Shown in pieces: positions 9,174-22,370 of a stretch of 64,000 nucleotides of DNA. The stretch is from Longilinea arvoryzae (GTDB lineage Bacteria > Chloroflexota > Anaerolineae > Anaerolineales > Anaerolineaceae): assembly GCF_001050235.1 (NCBI RefSeq), contig NZ_DF967972.1, forward strand, positions 1,378,475 to 1,442,474, in the 5' to 3' direction. Within the stretch, counting starts at the first letter, position 1, and each line of letters begins with the position of its first letter. The position numbers and the translations under genes are program-made. Under the pieces are notes generated by a model, which was not told where the DNA came from, ran no database searches, and saw only the letters and a program-made list of their open reading frames with translations.

Positions 9174-10154
9174 ATGTCCAAAAAGGATAAAAACGGACAC
9201 AAGCCGCATTCGGATGGCAAACACGGCCGCAAGTCAAAAGAAGATGCAGCACCGGCGCCGGTCGAGCAGGCCGTTCAGGCTGTCTCTGCCGTCCAACCCA
9301 CACCGACGGCGCTGCACATGAGCACGCCGGCTGAACCGGAGGAACAAATCCACCTGACCAGGAAAGCCTACGATAAAGAACTGGCCAGACTGCAAATCGA
9401 ACTGGTCAAAATGCAGGAGTGGGTGCGGGCCAGGGGGCTGAAGGTGGTGATCATTTTCGAGGGGCGCGATGCGGCCGGCAAGGGCGGGGCGATCAAACGC
9501 ATCACCGAGAGCCTGAACCCGCGCGTGTGCCGGGTGGTGGCCCTGCCGACGCCCACCGAGCGTGAGAAGACGCAGTGGTACTTCCAGCGCTATACCGCCC
9601 ACCTGCCGGCCGCCGGTGAAATGGTGCTGTTCGATCGCAGTTGGTACAACCGGGCCGGCGTGGAACGGGTGATGGGGTTCTGCAGCGAGGACGAATACCG
9701 CGAGTTTCTGCGTTCGGTGCCGGAATTCGAGCGCATGCTGGTGCGCTCCGGGATCATCCTGATCAAGTACTGGTTCTCGGTGAGCGACAAGGAACAGGAA
9801 AAACGTTTCCAGGCGCGCATCGACGATCCGACCAAGCGCTGGAAGCTCAGCCCGATGGACATGCAATCGCGGGCGCGCTGGGTGGAATATTCCAAGGCCA
9901 AGGATGAGATGTTCGCCCACACGGACATCAAACAGGCGCCCTGGTACGTGGTCAACGCGGACAACAAGATGTGCGCGCGCCTGAACTGCATCCGCCACCT
10001 GCTCAGCCTGATCCCGTACGAGGATTTGACCCCCGAACCGATCGTCCTGCCGCCCCGCCAGCCGGACCACGGCTACGTACGCCCGCCGATCACCGACCAG
10101 ACCTTCGTGCCCCAGGTCTACATGCCGCAGGATGAGAAAGAGGACCAGGACTGA
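9174..10154 (+). CDS. ppk2: Polyphosphate kinase 2 (PPK2)
   Basis: A PPK2-family enzyme of 326 residues, which transfers phosphate between polyphosphate and nucleotides in the cytoplasm. Walker A is GRDAAGKGG (residues 97-105), followed by the lid motif TEREKTQWYFQRY and the Walker B-like DRSWYNRAGVE. These and the single-domain length fit class I PPK2 enzymes. The first 55 residues are a low-complexity Lys/His/Ala/Pro-rich extension not needed for catalysis. I chose the ATG at 9174 because GGGAGGCG lies just upstream; an in-frame start at 9126 has no ribosome site. The gene stands alone between two intergenic regions, so direction (ADP or GDP phosphorylation) cannot be read from context. Confidence 0.93.
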   Translation: MSKKDKNGHKPHSDGKHGRKSKEDAAPAPVEQAVQAVSAVQPTPTALHMSTPAEPEEQIHLTRKAYDKELARLQIELVKMQEWVRARGLKVVIIFEGRDAAGKGGAIKRITESLNPRVCRVVALPTPTEREKTQWYFQRYTAHLPAAGEMVLFDRSWYNRAGVERVMGFCSEDEYREFLRSVPEFERMLVRSGIILIKYWFSVSDKEQEKRFQARIDDPTKRWKLSPMDMQSRARWVEYSKAKDEMFAHTDIKQAPWYVVNADNKMCARLNCIRHLLSLIPYEDLTPEPIVLPPRQPDHGYVRPPITDQTFVPQVYMPQDEKEDQD

Positions 10155-10727
10155 CGGGCCGCGTCATAAATCGAATTGATTGGTCCAGGCGTTGGGAAAC
10201 CAGGTCGGGATGGTGGCGTCCGGGGCGGTCGCGGGCGGGCACGGCCGCACGCAATTCGTAAGCCCTTGCGATTTTGTCTTTGCCTGCGAAAAGCAAGGGC
10301 CGATTATTCGTAAATCCGTTTGATCTTCAACGAGTGGGATTGGGCTCCATTTTCTGATTGAAATTCAGAATGGAGTTTTTCGCAGTTGTATCCATGGATA
10401 AAACTTCATATACTATATCTAAATAAGTATTGGTAAAGAATATCCTTTATATATTATCTGTGCTGGTATTGATTAAAAACAGAGGCATAAAGCACTGAAC
10501 AGAGACTTCTTCTGCGCGCGTCGCTAAAGGAGGAAAAAGTCCTGATTGACCGCTGGTGAAATCAATCGATTCAAGTCTTCGGCGCGCGACCGTGGGGAAT
10601 AACCCACCTGCCGCCGTTGAGAGGGATTGCACGCCTGGGCCGATCAGAGTGAATTCGATTACCCGTAGGCCGGAAATATGGGTAGGTCGGACCTGCAATT
10701 GTTTTCGAAGCAATACCGGAGGGTCTG
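10155..10727 (+). other. 573-bp intergenic region between ppk2 and the beta-helix protein gene
   Basis: I see no credible gene here. It holds a long-loop inverted repeat (gcccttgc at 10262-10269 with gcaagggc about 22 bp further on), the ppk2 terminator at 10345-10380, an AT-rich tract at about 10390-10490 suited to a promoter for the downstream gene, and about 200 bp of GC-rich leader of no recognised riboswitch class. A purine-rich ribosome site (ccggagggtctg) precedes the ATG at 10728. Confidence 0.6.
10345..10380 (+). terminator. Probable intrinsic terminator of ppk2
   Basis: ctccatt (10345-10351) pairs with aatggag, extended by ctga/tcag with a 2-nt bulge, and is followed by a run of five T at 10376-10380. 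Confidence 0.65.
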
Positions 10728-13490
10728 ATGTTCAACCGAAAATCCATCTCAAAATCGTGTTCCATCCTGTTCATCCTCGTGATTCTGCTCGCGCTGGCCT
10801 TCAATCCCCAGTATGGCGCGTCTGCCCAGGCGCCTGCGATTCTCTATGCGACTCCGAGCGGGACGGGCAACTGTTCGACCTGGGGAAATGCCTGCACCCT
10901 GGCAGCCGCGTTGACCAGCGCGGTTAGCGGCGACGAGATCTGGGTCGCGGCCGGGCTGCACCGGCCGACCACCGGCACACTTCGTTCCGCCACCTTCCAA
11001 CTCAAGAGCGGCGTCGCGGTCTATGGCGGATTTTCCGGGACGGAAACCGAGCGTGCCCAACGCAATCCCATGACCCATGTCACGATCCTGAGCGGCGATT
11101 TGCTTGGCGACGACGTGGGTTTCACCAACAACACTGAAAACGTCTATCACGTGGTGATGGGCGCGAACAGCGCGATCCTGGACGGTTTTACCATTACGGG
11201 TGGGAATGCGAACGGCCTGACTGTGCCGGATGACACCGGTGGGGGCATGTTTATTTACCAACGCAACCCATCACTGACCAACCTGACTTTCTCATACAAT
11301 AGTGCTTCCACCATGGGCGGCGGACTCTACATCGACAATGGTACTCCCGCGCTGACGGATGTTAGCTTTACGAACAACTCGGCCACCTGGGGCGGTGGGA
11401 TGAACGGTTATGCAAGCAGTCCCATATTGAACCGGGTTACCTTTTCCGGTAATGCAGCTCAATCGGCTGGCGGCGGACTGCTCATCTGGAGCGGCGGCAC
11501 CACTTTGTTAACAAATGTCACTTTCTCAGGGAATTCGGCGACGGATCACGGCGGCGGAATGATGATCGAAGGTGACAGCAATGCCACGCTGACCAACGTG
11601 ACCTTTGGCGGGAACACTGCCAATCAAGGGGGTGGAATTTACAACTCCGGCACAGCGCCGTTGATCCGGAACGCAATTCTTTGGAACAACATTGCAGCCG
11701 GCGGCGGCGCTCAAATCTACAACAGCAGCACCGCTTCCGTGGTGACCGACGGGGTCGTACAGGATGGTTGCCCGGCAGGGAGCACCTGCACGAATATCAT
11801 CATCGCCGATCCACACATTGGAGTCCTTGGCAATTATGGCGGCGCCACACAAACCATCCCGCTTTTGCTCGGTTCATCGGCGATCGACACCGGCAATGAT
11901 TCTTTTTGCCCGGCCACGGACCAGCGCAGCATTGCCCGCCCGCAGGGGGCCCATTGCGACATCGGCGCGTATGAGTTTGTGAATTTGGCTCCCACTGATA
12001 TCCTCCTCTCCAACAGCACGGTGGCGGAAAATGCCAATCTTAATACGTTGGTAGGCGCTCTCTCCAGTGTCGATCCGGACCCGGACAATACCTTCACCTA
12101 CAGCCTCGTTCCAGGCGGCGGCGACACGGATAATGCCTCCTTTACGATCTCCGGCGACACGCTGCGCACTTCGGTGGTCTTCGACTTTGAAACCCGCCCC
12201 AGCTACTCGGTACGCATCCGCACCACCGACCAGGGTGGAGCCTGGTATGAAGAGGCCTTCACGATTACCATCACCAATGTCAACGAAACCCCCACCGATA
12301 TTCAACTTTCGCACACCTCGGTGCTGGAGAACGCCGCAATCGACACTCCGGTGGGCACCCTTTCCAGCGTCGATCCGGATTCGGGCAATACCTTCACCTA
12401 CAGCCTGGTTTCAGGGAACGGTGATACGGATAACACGTCTTTCAATATCTCCGGCGACGCGCTGCGCACCTCGACGGTCTTCGATTATGAAACCCGTTCC
12501 AGTTACTCGGTGCGGGTGCGCACCACCGATCAGGGCGGGCTGTCGTATGAAGAAGCCTTCACCATCACCGTCACCGATGGCAACGAATTCCCCACCGATA
12601 TCCAGCTCTCACACAGTTCGGTGGCCGAGAACTCCGTAATTAACACTGCGGTGGGCACCCTTTCCAGCACCGATCCTGACCCGGGCAATACCTTTACCTA
12701 CAACCTGGTTCCCGGCGACGGGGGCGCGGATAATACCTCCTTCAACATCTCCGGCAATACACTGCGAACCTCGGTCATTTTCGATTTCGAAACCCGGCCC
12801 AGCTACTCTGTGCGCATCCGCACCACCGACCAGGGCGGTTTGTCGTATGAAGAGGCCTTCACCATCACCATCACCAATGCGAATGACGCGCCGGTGTTGG
12901 CTTCGATTGCGAATGCAACCATCGATGAAATGGCGGCATTTACCTTTACCGCCTCCGCAATAGATGTGGACCCCGCCACCGTTCTCACCTACAGCCTGAC
13001 CGGATCGGTTCCGGCGGGCGCAACCATTAGCCCGACCGGCGGCGTCTTCAACTGGAGACCCACCGAAGTCCAGGGACCGGCGTCTTTCACCTTTAACGTT
13101 CGGGTGTGTGATAACGGCAACCCGTCCCTGTGCGATCAGCAGGAGATCACCCTCAGCGTGAGTGAAGTCAATCTTGCGCCCGTCGCCGGGAACGACGCCT
13201 ATTCTGTAATGGTGAACCAGACGCTCAGCGTCCTTGCCCCGGGCGTGCTGATCAACGATGGGGATGCCGACCTGCCGCCCAATACGCTGACTGCGATCCT
13301 GGTGGCGGATCCGGCACATGGGACGCTGACATTGAACGAAGATGGCAGTTTTACCTACCTGCCCAATAATTGGTACGGCGAGGACCATTTTACCTACCGG
13401 GTATTTGATGGAGGACTGTCCAGCCCTCCGGCCACGGTGACCATCACCGTTACGCCTTTGACCGTTTTCATCCCCTTGGTCTTGCGCTAA
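10728..13490 (+). CDS. Large secreted beta-helix / cadherin-repeat surface protein
   Basis: A 920-residue exported protein. A signal peptide covers residues 1 to about 35. Residues 40-300 form a right-handed parallel beta-helix (pectate-lyase-like, with repeated Gly-Gly-Gly-Met/Leu turns such as GGGMFI and GGGLYI). Residues 375-418 match the choice-of-anchor Q type end (CPATDQRSIARP...CDIGAYEF). Three cadherin-like 100-residue units follow (residues about 422-721), each with VDPD, FDFETR and TDQGG motifs, then an Ig-like domain (about 722-815) and a VCBS/cadherin-like final domain ending in TVFIPLVLR. The role is probably adhesion or matrix formation at the cell surface; no enzyme active site could be identified. 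The gene is monocistronic and closed by a 15-bp hairpin. Confidence 0.85.
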   Translation: MFNRKSISKSCSILFILVILLALAFNPQYGASAQAPAILYATPSGTGNCSTWGNACTLAAALTSAVSGDEIWVAAGLHRPTTGTLRSATFQLKSGVAVYGGFSGTETERAQRNPMTHVTILSGDLLGDDVGFTNNTENVYHVVMGANSAILDGFTITGGNANGLTVPDDTGGGMFIYQRNPSLTNLTFSYNSASTMGGGLYIDNGTPALTDVSFTNNSATWGGGMNGYASSPILNRVTFSGNAAQSAGGGLLIWSGGTTLLTNVTFSGNSATDHGGGMMIEGDSNATLTNVTFGGNTANQGGGIYNSGTAPLIRNAILWNNIAAGGGAQIYNSSTASVVTDGVVQDGCPAGSTCTNIIIADPHIGVLGNYGGATQTIPLLLGSSAIDTGNDSFCPATDQRSIARPQGAHCDIGAYEFVNLAPTDILLSNSTVAENANLNTLVGALSSVDPDPDNTFTYSLVPGGGDTDNASFTISGDTLRTSVVFDFETRPSYSVRIRTTDQGGAWYEEAFTITITNVNETPTDIQLSHTSVLENAAIDTPVGTLSSVDPDSGNTFTYSLVSGNGDTDNTSFNISGDALRTSTVFDYETRSSYSVRVRTTDQGGLSYEEAFTITVTDGNEFPTDIQLSHSSVAENSVINTAVGTLSSTDPDPGNTFTYNLVPGDGGADNTSFNISGNTLRTSVIFDFETRPSYSVRIRTTDQGGLSYEEAFTITITNANDAPVLASIANATIDEMAAFTFTASAIDVDPATVLTYSLTGSVPAGATISPTGGVFNWRPTEVQGPASFTFNVRVCDNGNPSLCDQQEITLSVSEVNLAPVAGNDAYSVMVNQTLSVLAPGVLINDGDADLPPNTLTAILVADPAHGTLTLNEDGSFTYLPNNWYGEDHFTYRVFDGGLSSPPATVTITVTPLTVFIPLVLR
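11991..12890 (+). repeat. Three tandem 300-bp coding repeats
   Basis: Units at 11991-12290, 12291-12590 and 12591-12890 each encode exactly 100 residues of a cadherin-like domain, starting with a conserved cccac(t/c)gata. Unit length is constant at the DNA level and many blocks are nearly identical, suggesting recent duplication or gene conversion. Confidence 0.9.
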
Positions 13491-13536
13491 ATCGGGGACC
13501 ATTGCCGGCTGACCCGGAAAACGAAAATATATAGCA

Positions 13537-13571
13537 AATCAAAACCACCCGCTACACGGGTGGTTTTGATT
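13537..13571. terminator. Perfect 15-bp stem-loop after the beta-helix protein gene
   Basis: Arms 13537-13551 and 13557-13571 are perfect inverted repeats around a 5-nt loop. The right arm contains a T4 run but no long T tract follows, so it is a probable terminator and mRNA 3'-end stabiliser. The rest of 13491-13763 has no gene I can support. Confidence 0.7.
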
Positions 13572-13763
13572 GTAAAAATATCCATATCCGAAGCAATAAA
13601 AGGCTGTCTGGAATCACCCATCAGCCAGTCCCGATCCTGTTACCGCAGGGAGGATCCTTGATAATCCGATCAGACGATGTTCCTCTCATCAAAATGAAAT
13701 TCATTCAATGGCCCGTTCCGTATTCAGCGCTGCCCAATGATGTTGGCTTCGGGATTTCGATAA

Positions 13764-13792
13764 TTGACTTGATCTATCGATTTTGCTACTAT
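13764..13792 (+). promoter_or_regulatory. Sigma-70-type promoter of the amylopullulanase gene
   Basis: TTGACT (13764-13769), a 17-bp spacer and TACTAT (13787-13792). It predicts a leader of about 130 nt before the ATG at 13927, which has AAGGAG at good spacing. The leader also contains a minimal 5-codon frame (TTG at 13859) behind its own AGGAGG; its meaning is unclear. Confidence 0.65.
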
Positions 13793-13926
13793 ATTTTTAC
13801 TGGCACGTATCAGCCTGCATCGAATTGCCTGACCGCCAACATTCAGGAGGGAAATCAGTTGGCTGTTTTATTTTAAGCCTCTGGTTCTTCCGCTCTTTTT
13901 TCAGGGATCCAAAAAGGAGCAAGTAA

Positions 13927-18129
<4,203 letters not shown>

Positions 18130-18132
18130 GAT

Positions 18133-18561
18133 TTAATCTTCCCAATCCGCCGGGTTATAACGGCGCGTGCGCTTGACGGCGCCGCGCCGTTTCTTATCGT
18201 CCACGCGCGCAGCCGAGGCCGTGACACTGGGGCGGGTCTTTTTGCGTTCTTTGGGCTTTTCGAGCGCCTTTTGCACCAGCGCGATCAGCCGCTGGATGGC
18301 GTCCAGGCGGTTCTGCTCCTGGGTGCGGTAGCGCCTGGCCTCGATGATCAGGACGCCTTCATCGGTCATACGGCTGCCGGCCAGTTTCATTAGGCGTTCC
18401 TTGACCTCCGGCGGCAGGGCAGGCGTGGAGCGCACGTCCCAGCGCAACTGGCAGGCCGTACTGACCTTGTTGACGTTCTGTCCGCCGGGGCCGGCCGAAC
18501 GAATGAAGTCGAATTGCAGTTCGCTTTCGTCAAGCTGCAGGGATGGGATGATCTCGACCAT
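18133..18561 (-). CDS. arfB: Alternative ribosome-rescue factor ArfB (peptidyl-tRNA hydrolase)
   Basis: A 142-residue release-factor-like protein, close to the 140 residues of E. coli ArfB/YaeJ, which hydrolyses peptidyl-tRNA on stalled ribosomes. The catalytic GGQ is at residues 26-28 (AGPGGQNVNKVST), followed by the RF-1 domain and a basic C-terminal tail (KPKERKKTR, DDKKRRGAVKRTRRYN) that in ArfB enters the empty mRNA channel. It lacks the codon-recognition domains of RF1/RF2. It converges on the amylopullulanase gene with only 3 bp between the stops. The ATG at 18561 sits upstream of the conserved N terminus with no better alternative. Confidence 0.93.
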   Translation of the reverse strand: MVEIIPSLQLDESELQFDFIRSAGPGGQNVNKVSTACQLRWDVRSTPALPPEVKERLMKLAGSRMTDEGVLIIEARRYRTQEQNRLDAIQRLIALVQKALEKPKERKKTRPSVTASAARVDDKKRRGAVKRTRRYNPADWED

Positions 18562-18617
18562 GCGATAAGTATATCTGAATTCACCCCGGCCTGCGCCAAC
18601 ATTCCGGGGGATGAAAT

Positions 18618-20552
18618 TTACTGCAGGCGAAATGCCTGTACGGAGCGCGCGGGCAGGGCCAGGGTTAACCTGTTTTGCACGACCGGAACACTGCGCTGAT
18701 CACCCATGAGAGAAACCCATTGGTGAATTCCGGCATCCCGGATCTCGAATTCGCAATCCAGCGCGGCGGCGTTTGCATTCAATACAAAACAGACCCGCCC
18801 GGATGCATTCTCATGGATCGTCGTGATCACTCCCCCGGCGGTCGGCGAAATTTCCGGACGGATGGACCATTGCGCCAGCCGGTCACGGATATTTTCAGCG
18901 CTGGTCTGGCCGGTATTCGACGGATCCAGAACGATCCTGCCTTCGCCATAGCGTTGAGACTCTGCGTTCGATAAAGCCTGGAATTTTCCAGCCGCCGCCA
19001 GGAATGGCCCGGGATCGGCCGCGAAAATGCACAAGGTTCCACCGCGGGCGGCGTAATCCAGCAATTGGGCCAGGACCTGAGGCTGGATGTCTTCCTTCGG
19101 CGTGTAGTAAATCGCTTCGAATTGGTCCAAGTCAATCGGCGGAAGGTCGAAATCGATGATAGCCGGGTTGAAATTCGCCGTGAAAAGGGCATCGAACGCG
19201 GCGCGAAATCGCTGATAGCCATTCATCGTCTGGGTTTCAGGGCTATCCGCGCTTCGCGCACTCTGGATGTAATCCTGGCGCGCATCGCGGTGCGCAAAAA
19301 CAACCCCGACCTGGGAATTCTTCTGGAGGGAAAAATAATCCGGAATTCGTTTGAGGAGCTGGATCAAGTTTTTGACGCTCGAATAGGTGCTTCCGGGTCG
19401 GCCTGCCACGGTCACGGGCGCATCCGCCCAGTTCTCGCGGTTGACCGCCATATAGAAGTTGGCGCCTTTCAAACCCAACGCGAAGGCGGAATACTGGAAG
19501 AATGCCAGATCCGACAATCCGAAGCCCGGGTGGTCCTCATCCACTCCGGGAGAGATCCAGATGCCGGCCATCAATTCCGGCGCCCACACCAGTGGAGCGA
19601 CGGCCTGGCTGTAGCTGATGGCAAAGGCCATGTTCACACAATCCTGCCATTTGAACGGCGGAATGAAGTAGTAGTCATAGCCGATGAAATCACAGGCCTT
19701 TTGCAGAAGCATCCAGTTGTTGGGGGTTGCCAACTGGGGATGCTCGTTGATGTTGAGGGTGTATAAAACATCCAGCGGGCGCTGCCCTTGAAAAGCCTGC
19801 TTTAGGAACTGGATGTGATCCTGCAGAAGAAATTCTTTGTATTCCGTCCAGTCGAACAAATCCTGAGTGGAAGCATGATCGAAGGAACGCGGCGCGGAAG
19901 AAATCGGCGTTCTGCCGGGATATCTGGATTCGAGCCAGCGCGGATAAAGCCCATTTTCGGCGACGATGCTGGGATTGTAATCGCCTTCGAACAGGCGATC
20001 GTGAAAAGTCATGCTGGGTTCGTTATCGAGCTGGACCAGGATGATGGGTCCGTGCGGGTAGAAATAGCCCTCCAGCGCGGCGCGGACGGCTTCCAGCCAT
20101 TTCCGGGCGTAGGACCGGTATAAAGGATGCGCATAACTCGGGATCGGCGCCCGAAAGGGCGGGTTATACCCCTGGATGATCTTTCCCTTGCTGTCGAGCG
20201 CCAGGAGTTCACGGTGTTCGATCAACCAATCCGGATATCCTCCGTTTTTTTCCTCGGCGCAAATCCAGGGGCCGGGCTTGAGATGCACCCGGACATGATG
20301 CTTCTGACAAAGGTCCAAAAACCGCCTGACATTCAAACGCGGATCGGTCCTGCCGTCGAAATCGAATTGACCGGGAGCGGGTTCGAACCGGCGCCAGCTA
20401 AAATAGGTGGCCACGATTTCGAAGCCGATATCCTTGAGCGCCAGCAGGCAGGGTTCCCAATCGGCCGGGTCCAACCTCCAGAATTGAATCTCAGCGCTGA
20501 GCAACGGCGCCGTTTCAGCGCCCATGCGTATTCCAGACGAGTTGACCTGCAT
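18618..20552 (-). CDS. GH35-like beta-galactosidase
   Basis: A 644-residue cytoplasmic glycoside hydrolase (no signal peptide) resembling GH35. The N-terminal TIM barrel shows SAEIQFWRL, the ATYFSWRRFEPAPGQFDFDG strand and HLKPGPWICAE, with the likely acid/base glutamate at E178 (VQLDNEPS) and a candidate nucleophile at E326 (WAPELMAG). The C-terminal part (about 430-644) contains a beta-trefoil-like or amidotransferase-like domain followed by a beta sandwich. It is the last gene of an operon with two ABC permeases and a solute-binding lipoprotein (3-bp gap), so it presumably cleaves the oligosaccharide that the transporter brings in. Sequence alone does not prove a galactoside rather than another beta-linked sugar. 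Confidence 0.8.
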   Translation of the reverse strand: MQVNSSGIRMGAETAPLLSAEIQFWRLDPADWEPCLLALKDIGFEIVATYFSWRRFEPAPGQFDFDGRTDPRLNVRRFLDLCQKHHVRVHLKPGPWICAEEKNGGYPDWLIEHRELLALDSKGKIIQGYNPPFRAPIPSYAHPLYRSYARKWLEAVRAALEGYFYPHGPIILVQLDNEPSMTFHDRLFEGDYNPSIVAENGLYPRWLESRYPGRTPISSAPRSFDHASTQDLFDWTEYKEFLLQDHIQFLKQAFQGQRPLDVLYTLNINEHPQLATPNNWMLLQKACDFIGYDYYFIPPFKWQDCVNMAFAISYSQAVAPLVWAPELMAGIWISPGVDEDHPGFGLSDLAFFQYSAFALGLKGANFYMAVNRENWADAPVTVAGRPGSTYSSVKNLIQLLKRIPDYFSLQKNSQVGVVFAHRDARQDYIQSARSADSPETQTMNGYQRFRAAFDALFTANFNPAIIDFDLPPIDLDQFEAIYYTPKEDIQPQVLAQLLDYAARGGTLCIFAADPGPFLAAAGKFQALSNAESQRYGEGRIVLDPSNTGQTSAENIRDRLAQWSIRPEISPTAGGVITTIHENASGRVCFVLNANAAALDCEFEIRDAGIHQWVSLMGDQRSVPVVQNRLTLALPARSVQAFRLQ

Positions 20553-20555
20553 GCA

Positions 20556-21395
20556 TTAACCCTTGACCGAACCGGAAATGAGCCCCTGGGCGATATATTT
20601 CTGGATGAGTAGGAACAGAATCAAAACCGGGATGGTCGCCAGCACGGTGGCCGCCGCCAGTTGATTCCACTGAATTTCATAGGAGGTGATGAAACGCGAC
20701 AGGCCAACCGGCAGGGTGCGGATGGCCTCGCTCGAGGTGAAGGTCATGGCGTAAACCAATTCATCCCAGGAGCCGATGAAGACATAAATGCCGGAGGCGA
20801 TGATTCCGGGCAGGGCCAGGGGTAGGATGACCCGCACCATCGCTCCGATGCGCGAGCAGCCGTCGATCATGGCGGCTTCTTCCAGGTCGTGGGGAATCTG
20901 GTCGAAAAAGCCTTTCAGCAGCCAGGTGCAAAGCGGGACGGCAAAGGTCGTGTTTGCCAGGACCAGCGCGCCCATGGTGTTCATCATGTCGAAGGCTTTG
21001 ATCAATCGAAAAAGTGGGATGATCAGGAGAACGCTCGGGAACATCTGCACCATCAGGAAGCTAAACAGGACGAACTTGTGGCCTGGAAAATGGTAGCGCG
21101 AGAAACCATAACCAGCCAGAAGGCTGACGAAGAGGGACGCGATGGTTGTGCCAATGCCGACCAGGAAGCTGTTGCGAAAATACAGGCCGAACGATCCGCG
21201 CTTCATGATATAGGAATAATTCTCGAGGGTCGGATGGTCTGGAAATAATTTCGGGATGCTGGTATACAGCTCTGAACTGTTCTTGATGGAGGTACTCATC
21301 ATCCAGACGAAAGGCAAAACCGAGAAGATGACCAGCAGAATCAGAATCAGAATCGAAATCCATTTTATCCAGCGGTTGCTAAACAATGCGGTCAT
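20556..21395 (-). CDS. Carbohydrate ABC transporter permease (MalG-like)
   Basis: A 279-residue inner-membrane permease with six hydrophobic segments. The EAA loop that docks the ATPase is EEAAMIDGCSRIGAMVRVIL at about residues 170-190, and the C terminus ends GLISGSVKG as in MalG-type subunits. It pairs with the MalF-like gene 8 bp upstream and precedes the GH35 gene by 3 bp. No ATPase gene occurs in this locus, which is common for CUT1 systems sharing a multi-use ATPase encoded elsewhere. Confidence 0.93.
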   Translation of the reverse strand: MTALFSNRWIKWISILILILLVIFSVLPFVWMMSTSIKNSSELYTSIPKLFPDHPTLENYSYIMKRGSFGLYFRNSFLVGIGTTIASLFVSLLAGYGFSRYHFPGHKFVLFSFLMVQMFPSVLLIIPLFRLIKAFDMMNTMGALVLANTTFAVPLCTWLLKGFFDQIPHDLEEAAMIDGCSRIGAMVRVILPLALPGIIASGIYVFIGSWDELVYAMTFTSSEAIRTLPVGLSRFITSYEIQWNQLAAATVLATIPVLILFLLIQKYIAQGLISGSVKG

Positions 21396-21403
21396 TTTCT
21401 ACC

Positions 21404-22366
21404 CTAGCCTTCATTCATCCCGTTCCGGGCCGATAGTTTTATGTATCCCAGGCAGAGCAAGAATACAATAATGAACAATGCCACGGATAACGCTGAAGCA
21501 TACCCAAAGTGGAAGAAATCAAAACCATTCTTATATACATAAGTCACCAGAATATCCGTCTTCCCGGCCGGTCCACCGCCGGTCAGAATATAGATATAGG
21601 TGAAGTTGTTGAAGGTCCAGATCCCGGAAAGCAAGGTTACGACGAAAATAACCGGGGTCAGCAGCGGCATAATGATGTATTTGACCTGCGGCCAGAAGGT
21701 GGCGCCGTCGACCGCCGCGGCCTCATACAGTTCCGTGGGGATATTTTGAATCCCTGCCAGAAGCATCAACATCATGAATGGATAGCCGCGCCAGGCATTC
21801 GTCAGGATGGCGGCCGCGGTGGCGATATTGGCATCTCCCAGCCAGTTGATATTGTGGGAAACCAGATGTAACCCCACCAAAATGTAGTTGAGCAGGCCAT
21901 ATTGGGCGTGGTACATCCATTTCCACGAAAGCGCGCCGGCGACGCTGGGCATTGCCCACGGGATCAAGATGAGCGCGCGGGCCAGGCTCCGGCCGCGGAA
22001 GGATTCATTCAAGATCAGCGCCGCGACCATTCCAAGGAGGAACTGCAGGAGCACCGATCCGAAGGTCCAGATGGCCGTTTGCAGCAGCGCGTGGCTCAGA
22101 TCCTGGTCTTGAAGGATTTTCAGGTAATTTTTCAACCCGATAAAGTATTCACCCGCGTGACGCAAGGGCTCGATATCATACAGACTCATTCTTACCAACG
22201 TCAGCAACGGGTAAACCATCACCACGGTCAGCAATAATGCAGCCGGCAATATCAGGAAGCAGCCCATCCGGTTTTTGCGGAAGGATTCTTTCCATTGCTT
22301 GAGGGGGAGGGGAACGCCCCTCAAATTGCTTTGAGAGGCGCTCCCTTTGAACGTGTGGATCGACAT
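21404..22366 (-). CDS. Carbohydrate ABC transporter permease (MalF-like)
   Basis: A 320-residue permease of the CUT1 type. A cytoplasmic N terminus of about 35 residues precedes six hydrophobic segments; the EAA loop is YEAAAVDGATFWPQVKYIIM at about residues 218-238, and GGPAGKTDILVTYVYKNGF lies in the periplasmic region before the last helix, as is typical. It lies 4 bp after the binding-protein gene and 8 bp before the MalG-like gene in the same operon, and forms the heterodimeric channel with it. Confidence 0.93.
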   Translation of the reverse strand: MSIHTFKGSASQSNLRGVPLPLKQWKESFRKNRMGCFLILPAALLLTVVMVYPLLTLVRMSLYDIEPLRHAGEYFIGLKNYLKILQDQDLSHALLQTAIWTFGSVLLQFLLGMVAALILNESFRGRSLARALILIPWAMPSVAGALSWKWMYHAQYGLLNYILVGLHLVSHNINWLGDANIATAAAILTNAWRGYPFMMLMLLAGIQNIPTELYEAAAVDGATFWPQVKYIIMPLLTPVIFVVTLLSGIWTFNNFTYIYILTGGGPAGKTDILVTYVYKNGFDFFHFGYASALSVALFIIVFLLCLGYIKLSARNGMNEG

Positions 22367-22370
22367 TCTG

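Noticed and set aside
10500-10727. Possible riboswitch before the beta-helix protein gene
   Set aside because: I compared it by eye with the cyclic-di-GMP class and found no matching core sequence or stems.
11980-12900. CRISPR-like array
   Set aside because: The repeats are 300 bp, contiguous and coding; there are no spacers and no cas genes in the window.
13658-13876. A 72-codon frame before the amylopullulanase gene
   Set aside because: It crosses the predicted promoter, has no ribosome site and shows no recognisable domain.
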